DNA of 10,924 nt from Trebonia sp035294225 (GTDB taxonomy: Bacteria > Actinomycetota > Actinomycetes > Streptosporangiales > Streptosporangiaceae). Below, in pieces: positions 6,101 to 10,924 of the stretch (positions are counted from its first letter, which is position 1; the number at the start of each line of letters is the position of its first letter). The stretch is taken from positions 1-10,924 of the forward strand of contig DATGLH010000059.1 of NCBI GenBank assembly GCA_035294225.1, given 5' to 3'. The position numbers were made by a program, and so were the translations under genes. Under the pieces are notes generated by a model. It was not told the DNA's origin, did no database searches, and saw nothing but the letters and a program-made list of their open reading frames with translations.

Positions 6101-7375
6101 TCAGATCACCTCTGGGAACCGGCCAGGCGCCAGCCGGTGGCCGGGATCGAACTGGTCTTTCACCGCCCGCATCAGGCCGAGCGAGGGAACGCGCCCGGCC
6201 ATCCCGCCGCAGGCGGCGAGCGCGTCCCGGACCGGGGCGGGCGCCGTCAGCACCACCACGGAGCCGCGCTCGCGGCCGAGCGTCCGGCGCAGCGCGCCGA
6301 CGAACGACGCGACGCCGTCCGCCTCGGGCGGAAAGCCCATGTAGAGCACGCCCGCCCCGGCGGAGCCATGCGCCGCCGGGGACAGCCCGGTCTCCCCGGC
6401 CGCCGCGTCGACGGCCTCGAGCACCCGGCCGAGCGCGGACACCCAGAACGACACCCGGATCAGCGTCCCGCCGCCGCCATCGGGCAGCCCGGGCCACCAC
6501 GGCGGCGGCGACCCGGCTATCTCGCCGGCGCCGGGCCCGCCGGGGCGCAGCAGCTCCGCCATCCGCTCCGCCCGCGCCGCCACCCCGTCGGCGGACCCTT
6601 CGAGCAGCACGCCGACGCGGATCGGCCCGCCGGGCACGGGGCGGGTCAGCTCCACGGCCGACGGGACCAGCGGGGAGTTCGCGGCCGCCGCGACGGCGCC
6701 GCACCCGGCCGCGGGGTCCGCGAACTCGGCCGTGACGAACCGCCGTGCCGCGGGCAGCGGGTGCAGCCGGAACGTCACCTCGGTGATCAGCCCGAGCGTC
6801 CCGGCCGACCCGGCGAACAGCTTGCCCAGGTCGTACCCGGCGACGTTCTTGACGACCTTTCCGCCCGATTTTGCGACCGTGCCGTCCGCCCGCACGATCG
6901 TGATGCCGATCAGCAGGTCCCGCGGCGAGCCGTAGCGCAGCCGCCGCGGCCCGGCCAGCCCGGACGCCACCACACCGCCGGCCGTCGCGCCGGCGGGCAC
7001 GTCGAGCGCGATCTCCTGGCCGGCCGACGCGAGCACCGCCGCCACCGCGCCCATCCGGGCGCCGGCCTGCACGCGGGCCACCAGGTCGCCGGCCGCGTGC
7101 TCGGTGACCGCGTCCATCCGCAGCATGTCGACGACGAGGTCGCACCGGGCCGGCGGCGGCCCCCAGTCAAGCCGGCTGCCGGACCCGCGCGGCACGATCG
7201 CGAGGTCGTGCCCGGCCGCGGCGCGCAGCAGCGCGGACGCCTCCGCCGTGTCCGCCGGCGACGCGACGAACGCGGGAACCAGGCCGCCGACCGCGTCCGC
7301 GTCCGTGCCCGCGCGCACCCGCGGGCACGCCCCCGCCAGCGCCTTTCCCGCGACGGTGAGATCCGTGGCCGTCAC
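6101..7375 (-). CDS. glcE: Glycolate oxidase FAD-binding subunit GlcE
   Basis: GlcE is the second flavoprotein subunit of the glycolate oxidase complex, homologous to the FAD domain of GlcD. From the chosen GTG (7375-7373) the product has 424 residues. FAD-domain signatures visible are PRGSGSRLDWG (62-72), ATAGGVVASGLAGPRRLRYG (130-149), and SGGKVVKNVAGYDLGKLF with AGSAGTLGLITEV (170-200). A conserved C-terminal KDQFDPGHRLAPGRF lies near 406-420. E. coli GlcE is about 350 residues; the extra residues sit in Gly/Pro-rich loops of the C-terminal half. Start choice: the frame is open further upstream into glcD, but no ATG lies between, and the GTG is exactly where an 11-codon mini-ORF ends. GTG within CPRVRAGTD, about 19 codons later, is an alternative start. 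Its end nearly abuts glcF. Confidence 0.9.
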   Translation of the reverse strand: MTATDLTVAGKALAGACPRVRAGTDADAVGGLVPAFVASPADTAEASALLRAAAGHDLAIVPRGSGSRLDWGPPPARCDLVVDMLRMDAVTEHAAGDLVARVQAGARMGAVAAVLASAGQEIALDVPAGATAGGVVASGLAGPRRLRYGSPRDLLIGITIVRADGTVAKSGGKVVKNVAGYDLGKLFAGSAGTLGLITEVTFRLHPLPAARRFVTAEFADPAAGCGAVAAAANSPLVPSAVELTRPVPGGPIRVGVLLEGSADGVAARAERMAELLRPGGPGAGEIAGSPPPWWPGLPDGGGGTLIRVSFWVSALGRVLEAVDAAAGETGLSPAAHGSAGAGVLYMGFPPEADGVASFVGALRRTLGRERGSVVVLTAPAPVRDALAACGGMAGRVPSLGLMRAVKDQFDPGHRLAPGRFPEVI

Positions 7376-7407
7376 GAGGCGCCACCGTCCGTTCGGGATG
7401 ATCGCAT
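7372..7407 (-). other. 11-codon mini-ORF bridging glcD stop and glcE start
   Basis: An ATG at 7407-7405 shares its A with the glcD stop (TAATG). It encodes MRSSRTDGGAS and stops at TGA 7374-7372, which overlaps the proposed GTG start of glcE (GTGA). GGAG lies eight bases upstream of the ATG, inside the last codons of glcD. Terminating ribosomes could be handed from glcD through this mini-ORF to glcE, which has only a weak ribosome site of its own. The overlaps are seen directly; the coupling role is inference. Confidence 0.45.
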
Positions 7408-8900
7408 TAGAAGATCTCCGCCTGGCCGGCGGCCACGATCGGGTGGGGAGCACGCCGCGGACCGGGCACCTCGCCGCACAGCCGGGGAGTCGGGAAGACC
7501 TTGCCGGGGTTGCACAGGCTCGCCGGGTCGAAAGCGCACCTGACCAGCTGCATCGTGTCGAGATCGGCGGCGCTGAACATCTTCGGCATGTACCGGGACT
7601 TGTCGACCCCGACTCCGTGCTCGCCGGTGATCGACCCGCCGTAGGCGATGCAGGTGTCGAGGATCGCGCCGGACAGCACCTCGGCCGCCTCCGCCTCGGC
7701 CGGGACGGCGTCGTTGTAGAGCACCAGCGGGTGCAGGTTCCCGTCCCCGGCGTGGAACACATTCGCCACCCGGATGCCCGCCTCTTCCGACAGCGCCGAG
7801 ATCCGCGCCAGCACGTCCCCGAGCGCCGTCCGCGGCACCACGCCGTCCTGCACGATGTACGCGGGGGACAGCCGGCCTACCGCGGCGAACGCCGACTTGC
7901 GGCCCGCCCAGATGGCCGCCCGCTGCACCGGGTCGTCCGCCGCCCGTATCTCCTGCGCCCCGGCCCTGGCGCAGATCGACCGGACCGTCGCCAGCTCCGC
8001 CTCCACCTCGGCGGCGGGCCCGTCAAGCTCGACGATCAGGACCGCGCCGGCCCCCGCGGGGTAGTTGCAGTGCACGGCGGCCTCCGCCGCCTCGATGGAC
8101 AGCGCGTCCATCATCTCGATCGCCGCGGGCACGATCCCGGCCCCGATGATGTCGGTGACCGCGCGCCCGCCCTGTTCGAGGGAGGAGTACGCCGCGAGCA
8201 CCAGGTGCACCGCCTCCGGGACCGGCGTCAGCTTCACCACGATCTTCGTGACGATGCCGAGCGTGCCCTCGGACCCGATGAAACCCCCGAGCAGGTCATA
8301 GCCGCAGGCCACGCCGGTGCCGTCGCCGAGCCAGGTCACCTCGCCGGCCGGGGTGACGACCTCCAGCGCCGTGACGTGGTTCACCGTGAACCCGTGCTTG
8401 AGGCAGTGGGCGCCGCCGGAGTTCTCCGCCACGTTCCCGCCGATGGAGCAGACGACCTGGCTGGAGGGGTCGGGCGCGTAGAACAGCCCGAACGGCCGTG
8501 CCGCCTCCGTCACCGCCAGGTTGGTCACCCCGGGTTCGACGACCGCCCGCCGGGCGACCGGGTCGATCTCGAGGACCTTCCGCATCCGCGACAGCACGAT
8601 CAGCACTCCCTCGGAGTGCGGCACCGCGCCGCCGGACAGGCCCGTGCCGCTGCCGCGGGCCACGAACGGCACGTCGGCGGCCGCGCACGCGCGGACGACA
8701 CCCGCGACCTCCTCCGCGGTGGCGGGCAGCACGACGAGCGCCGGGGTGGCGCGGTGCGAGGTCAGGCCGTCGCACTCGTAGGTGCGCAGCTCCAGGGGAT
8801 CGGTGATCACGTTGGCAGCGCCGCAGATGGCCATCATCTGGCCGGCCAGCGCCGCCGCCCTCGTTCCCGGCTTCGTGCCCGCCGCCTTCGTGCCGGCCAT
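7407..8900 (-). CDS. glcD: Glycolate oxidase FAD-linked catalytic subunit GlcD
   Basis: GlcD oxidises glycolate (and commonly D-lactate) to glyoxylate using FAD in the GlcDEF complex. The product has 497 residues, very close to the 499 of E. coli GlcD. The FAD-binding PCMH domain spans about 50-230, with ARGSGTGLSGG (81-91), YAPDPSSQ (141-148), IGGNVAENSGGAHCLKHG (153-170) and GSEGTLGIVTK (209-219). The C-terminal FAD-linked oxidase domain carries DGVVPRT (352-358), NVFHAGDGNLHPL (380-392) and GGSITGEHGVG (421-431), which hold the substrate and metal histidines, then FDPASLCNPGKVFP (457-470). The start is ATG 8900, with AAGGAAGG nine bases upstream, overlapping the aceB stop 15 bases away. 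A D-lactate dehydrogenase is the main alternative, but adjacent glcE and glcF favour glycolate oxidase. Confidence 0.94.
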   Translation of the reverse strand: MAGTKAAGTKPGTRAAALAGQMMAICGAANVITDPLELRTYECDGLTSHRATPALVVLPATAEEVAGVVRACAAADVPFVARGSGTGLSGGAVPHSEGVLIVLSRMRKVLEIDPVARRAVVEPGVTNLAVTEAARPFGLFYAPDPSSQVVCSIGGNVAENSGGAHCLKHGFTVNHVTALEVVTPAGEVTWLGDGTGVACGYDLLGGFIGSEGTLGIVTKIVVKLTPVPEAVHLVLAAYSSLEQGGRAVTDIIGAGIVPAAIEMMDALSIEAAEAAVHCNYPAGAGAVLIVELDGPAAEVEAELATVRSICARAGAQEIRAADDPVQRAAIWAGRKSAFAAVGRLSPAYIVQDGVVPRTALGDVLARISALSEEAGIRVANVFHAGDGNLHPLVLYNDAVPAEAEAAEVLSGAILDTCIAYGGSITGEHGVGVDKSRYMPKMFSAADLDTMQLVRCAFDPASLCNPGKVFPTPRLCGEVPGPRRAPHPIVAAGQAEIF

Positions 8901-8915
8901 GGGCCGCCCCCTTCC

Positions 8916-10514
8916 TTACGGCATGCGCTCGTACGCCGGAAGCGTGAGGAACTCGGCGAACGAATCGGCGAGCGCCACCTCGGTGAACAGCGCGACCGCC
9001 TGGCCGTACCTGGCCGCGTCGAAGCTGTCGCCCGCCACGTCGCGGATCTTCACGAGCTCCTCATCGATCATGCGCTCCACCACGTCCTTTGTCACGAGAG
9101 GACCGTCGTCGAGGATGACCTCGTTGTGCACCCACTGCCAGACCTGGGACCGGGAGATCTCCGCGGTGGCCGCGTCCTCCATCAGGTTGAAGATGGCGAC
9201 GGCGCCGTTGCCGCCCAGCCAGGCGGCCAGGTACTGGAGGGCGACGCTGATGTTGTTCCGCAGGCCCGCCTCGGTGATGCCGCCCGGCGTCTTGCCGATC
9301 GCGAGCAGGTCCTCGGCGGCGACGGCGACCTCCGGGCGCTGCTTGTCCAGCTGGTTCGGCCGCGCGCCGAGCACGGAGTCGAAGACCTCCTTGCAGACCG
9401 GCACCAGGTCGGGATGCGCGACCCAGGAGCCGTCGAAGCCGTCGCCGGCCTCGCGGGTCTTGTCGTCGCGGACCTTCGCGAGGGCGATCTCGTTGACCTT
9501 CGGATCGCGCCGGGACGGGATGAACGCCGCCATGCCGCCCATCGCGTGCGCGCCGCGCTTGTGGCACGTCTTCACCAGCAGCTCGGTGTAGGCGCGCATG
9601 AACGGGGCGGTCATCGTGACGGCGTTCCGCTCCGGCAGCACGAAGTCGCGTCCGCGGGTGCGGAACTTCTTGATGATGGAGAACAGGTAGTCCCAGCGGC
9701 CGGCGTTCAGCCCGGCGGAATGGTCGCGCAGCTCGTACAGGATCTCATCCATCTCGAACGCGGCCGGGATCGTCTCGATCAGCACCGTGGCGCGGATCGT
9801 GCCCCGCGGGATGCCCAGGAAATCCTGGGCGATGTTGAACGCGTCGTTCCACAGCCGCGCCTCGAGGTGGGACTCCATCTTCGGCAGGTAGAAGTAGGGG
9901 CCCTTGCCCTTGTCGAGCTGTTTGCGCGCGCAGGTCGCCATGTACAGGGCGAAGTCGGTGAGGCTGCCGGACGCCCGGCGCCCGTCGATCAGGATGTGCT
10001 TCTCGTCCAGGTGCCATCCCCGCGGGCGGACCACGATCGTGGCCAGCGTGTCGTCGGGGTTCAGCGCGTAGGCCTTGCCCTCATCGCTCGTGAAGTCGAT
10101 CGTCCGGTCCAGCGCGTCCTTGAGGTTGAGCTGGCCGCCGATCATGTTCTCCCACAGCGGCGTGTTGGCGTCCTCGAAGTCGGCGAGCCAGACGTTGGCG
10201 CCGCTGTTCAGGGCGTTGATCGTCATCTTCCGGTCGGTCGGGCCGGTGATCTCCACGCGCCGGTCCTCCAGCCCGGGCGCGGGCGGCGCGACCCGCCAGG
10301 ACGTGTCCTCGCGGATGTGCGCCGTGGCGGGGAGGAAGTCGAGCATCGCCCCGCCGCTCAGCTCGGCCTGTCGGCGCCGCCGTGCCGCGAGCAGCTCCGC
10401 CCGGCGGCCGGCCAGCTCGTTGTGCAGCTTCTCAAGCAGATCCAGCGCCCGGGGGGTCAGGATCTCGTCGTAACGGTCTCCGGCGGGCCCGGTGATCTCC
10501 ACGCGCTCAGGCAT
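8916..10514 (-). CDS. aceB: Malate synthase A
   Basis: This cytoplasmic enzyme condenses glyoxylate with acetyl-CoA to malate. The 532-residue length matches the isoform A class (E. coli AceB 533) and not the longer G form. The malate synthase signature R-D-H-x2-G-L-N-x-G-x-W-D-Y-L-F is complete at 263-278. By family alignment, E247 (in LIETIP) and D275 would bind magnesium, R163 or R165 (VVRPRG) would stabilise the enolate, and D447 (NLMEDAATAEISR) would be the general base. All are present. The start is ATG 10514, preceded by GGGAGGAG seven bases away. An upstream in-frame ATG at 10544 lacks this spacing. It is the first gene of the aceB-glcD-glcE-glcF operon, so glyoxylate made by GlcDEF would be consumed directly. 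No isocitrate lyase gene is in the window, which suggests glycolate use rather than the acetate glyoxylate shunt. Confidence 0.96.
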   Translation of the reverse strand: MPERVEITGPAGDRYDEILTPRALDLLEKLHNELAGRRAELLAARRRRQAELSGGAMLDFLPATAHIREDTSWRVAPPAPGLEDRRVEITGPTDRKMTINALNSGANVWLADFEDANTPLWENMIGGQLNLKDALDRTIDFTSDEGKAYALNPDDTLATIVVRPRGWHLDEKHILIDGRRASGSLTDFALYMATCARKQLDKGKGPYFYLPKMESHLEARLWNDAFNIAQDFLGIPRGTIRATVLIETIPAAFEMDEILYELRDHSAGLNAGRWDYLFSIIKKFRTRGRDFVLPERNAVTMTAPFMRAYTELLVKTCHKRGAHAMGGMAAFIPSRRDPKVNEIALAKVRDDKTREAGDGFDGSWVAHPDLVPVCKEVFDSVLGARPNQLDKQRPEVAVAAEDLLAIGKTPGGITEAGLRNNISVALQYLAAWLGGNGAVAIFNLMEDAATAEISRSQVWQWVHNEVILDDGPLVTKDVVERMIDEELVKIRDVAGDSFDAARYGQAVALFTEVALADSFAEFLTLPAYERMP

Positions 10515-10557
10515 CGTCAGCTCCTCCCAGCTCTGGATGTTCATCCTAAGCTCGCTG

Positions 10558-10634
10558 CCGCCGGCCGCACGAGGCCGCCGGCCGCACGGGGCCGCCGGCC
10601 GCACGGGGCCGCCGGCCGCACGAGGCCGCCGGCC
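10558..10634. repeat. 17-bp tandem repeat, four full units plus a partial, in the aceB leader
   Basis: CCGCCGGCCGCACGAGG-type units lie at 10558-10574, 10575-10591, 10592-10608 and 10609-10625, with nine bases of a fifth at 10626-10634. The only variation is A or G at one position, in the order A, G, G, A. A further CCCGCTGGC duplication follows near 10641-10658. The array sits between the predicted aceB transcription start and its start codon, so it would be transcribed into a very GC-rich structured leader. Confidence 0.85.
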
Positions 10635-10690
10635 CCGGCGGCCCGCTGGCCCGCTGGCCCGGGCTGGCGCTCCCCGCCGCCCTGCCGCAT

Positions 10691-10750
10691 ATGCCGCTCT
10701 TCCAGGGCCGAAAAACCTTCTAGCGCCCCTTCTAGCACCGAAAACCCTTC
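10691..10750 (-). repeat. 30-nt imperfect direct repeat in the aceB leader
   Basis: Read on the minus strand, the copy at 10750-10721 and the copy at 10720-10691 both begin GAAGG-n-TTTTCGG and agree at 21 of 30 positions, 19 of them within the first 24. GAAG recurs at 10750, 10732, 10720 and 10702 (spacing 18, 12, 18). On the plus strand the inner part appears as CCTTCTAGC repeated at 10716-10724 and 10728-10736. Iterated regulator-binding sites are possible. Confidence 0.5.
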
Positions 10751-10759
10751 ATCATGAAG
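10747..10759. promoter_or_regulatory. 13-bp perfect palindrome, candidate operator of the aceB-glcDEF operon
   Basis: CTTCAT-C-ATGAAG is an exact inverted repeat with a one-base centre. It lies about +3 to +15 relative to the transcription start predicted from the TATAAT at 10774-10769, a classical position for a repressor site. The divergent TetR-like gene starts 38 bases away, so this is the natural candidate for its binding site. The symmetry is seen; the regulator is inferred. Confidence 0.45.
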
Positions 10760-10768
10760 AAAAAATCG

Positions 10769-10774
10769 ATTATA
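10769..10774 (-). promoter_or_regulatory. Consensus -10 element (TATAAT) for aceB-glcDEF
   Basis: On the minus strand the sequence reads TATAAT at 10774-10769, in an AT-rich island that stands out from the surrounding DNA. At 16-18 bp spacing no good -35 exists (for example TGATCC), which is common in actinobacterial promoters and may point to an activator. Transcription would start near 10762, giving a leader of about 248 nt before the aceB ATG. An AATCGATT palindrome (10764-10771) overlaps it. Confidence 0.5.
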
Positions 10775-10779
10775 GGTAC

Positions 10780-10785
10780 TAAAAT
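10780..10785 (+). promoter_or_regulatory. Candidate -10 element for the divergent TetR-like gene
   Basis: TAAAAT at 10780-10785 is one base off consensus and would place transcription start around 10792, only about five bases before the ATG at 10797. That implies a nearly leaderless mRNA, known to be common in actinobacteria. It overlaps the upstream part of the aceB promoter, so the two promoters are face to face in one short AT-rich island. There is no clear -35. Confidence 0.3.
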
Positions 10786-10796
10786 CTAACAGGATC

Positions 10797-10924
10797 ATGG
10801 ACGGGGGTGCGAGGGGCCTTCGGCTGCCGTTGTCCCGCGCCGCGATCCTCCGCGCTCTCGCTCTCGCTCTCGCTCTCGCTCTCGCTCTCGCTCTCGCTCT
10901 CGCTCTCGCTCTCGCTCTCGCTCT
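10797..10924 (+). CDS. N-terminus of a probable TetR-family regulator with an Ala-Leu repeat, cut by the right edge
   Basis: The frame from ATG 10797 reads MDGGARGLRLPLSRAAILRA and then only alternating Leu and Ala to the window edge (42 complete codons). RLPLSR-x-x-ILRAALAL is the usual opening of helix 1 in actinobacterial TetR-type repressors, where it is normally followed by AD-x-EG and the helix-turn-helix. Here the ALAL part is expanded to about 23 residues by a hexanucleotide microsatellite. Divergent placement 282 bp from aceB also fits a local regulator. The ribosome site (AGGA two bases from ATG) is poor, but a leaderless start is plausible. An alternative is a membrane protein or exported protein, because an Arg-containing start followed by an Ala-Leu core mimics a signal anchor. 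The helix-turn-helix and ligand domain lie outside, so the family call is unproven. Confidence 0.5.
   Translation, partial: MDGGARGLRLPLSRAAILRALALALALALALALALALALALA
10853..10924. repeat. Hexanucleotide microsatellite, 12 perfect CGCTCT units, open at the right edge
   Basis: From 10853 to the last base the sequence is 12 uninterrupted copies of CGCTCT (72 bp). Because six is a multiple of three, unit gain or loss keeps any reading frame. In the frame of the ATG at 10797 it encodes alternating Ala (GCT) and Leu (CTC). The array continues beyond the window, so its true length is unknown; a contig end at this repeat is also possible. Confidence 0.95.

Noticed and set aside
6101..7762. Longer form of GlcE starting within glcD at 7762
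   Set aside because: This would overlap glcD by more than 350 bases and add an Arg/Ser/Pro-rich tail unrelated to GlcE; the GTG at 7375 fits the family and the junction.
10558..10634. CRISPR-like array
   Set aside because: The 17-bp units are directly adjacent without spacers and there are no cas genes, so this is a tandem repeat.
7104..10757. Very long plus-strand open frame opposite aceB, glcD and the start of glcE
   Set aside because: It is the antisense shadow of well-supported enzymes on the minus strand, with Arg/His/Gly/Asp-rich composition typical of GC-rich reverse frames and no family motif.
10541..10798. 85-codon open frame on the minus strand across the aceB leader (begins MILLDFSTYN)
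   Set aside because: Its ATG has no ribosome site, lies upstream of the start predicted from the TATAAT, and the frame runs through promoter, palindrome and the 17-bp repeats. It is best read as control DNA.

Overview
The window is very GC-rich with strong third-position GC bias, Shine-Dalgarno-led genes and actinobacterial protein families (actinobacterial IS-type transposase remnants, a TetR-like N-terminus, a Pro/Ala-rich membrane protein). It most likely comes from a high-GC Actinomycetota chromosome; I cannot place the genus from sequence alone.

Layout, left to right. The first 90 bases hold the N-terminus of a minus-strand gene, possibly a CelD/BcsL-type acyltransferase, that runs off the left edge. 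Next comes about 2 kb (91-2106) in which I find no convincing gene. It carries several perfect two-copy tandem duplications and two strong hairpins. A plus-strand gene (2107-4065) follows; it encodes a single-pass membrane protein with a disordered cytoplasmic half and an outer half that looks like a beta-propeller. Behind it lie a 15-bp triplicated repeat and a scar of two decayed transposase fragments (4239-4569).

The right half is a compact minus-strand operon read from right to left: aceB (malate synthase A), glcD, glcE and glcF (the three glycolate oxidase subunits), with gaps of only 15, 31 and 5 bases. Together these enzymes would oxidise glycolate to glyoxylate and condense it with acetyl-CoA to malate. 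An 11-codon mini-ORF exactly bridges glcD and glcE.

The operon has a complex upstream region of 282 bp. It contains a perfect TATAAT -10 element, a 13-bp palindrome placed at the predicted transcription start, a 30-nt imperfect direct repeat, and four tandem 17-bp GC-rich units in the leader. Divergent to the operon, a gene starts at 10797 whose N-terminus resembles a TetR-family regulator. Its first predicted helix runs into a perfect hexanucleotide microsatellite (at least 12 units, encoding Ala-Leu) that continues past the right edge. The most novel proposal here is a glycolate-to-malate operon under a divergent TetR-like regulator whose helix length could vary by repeat-number change.
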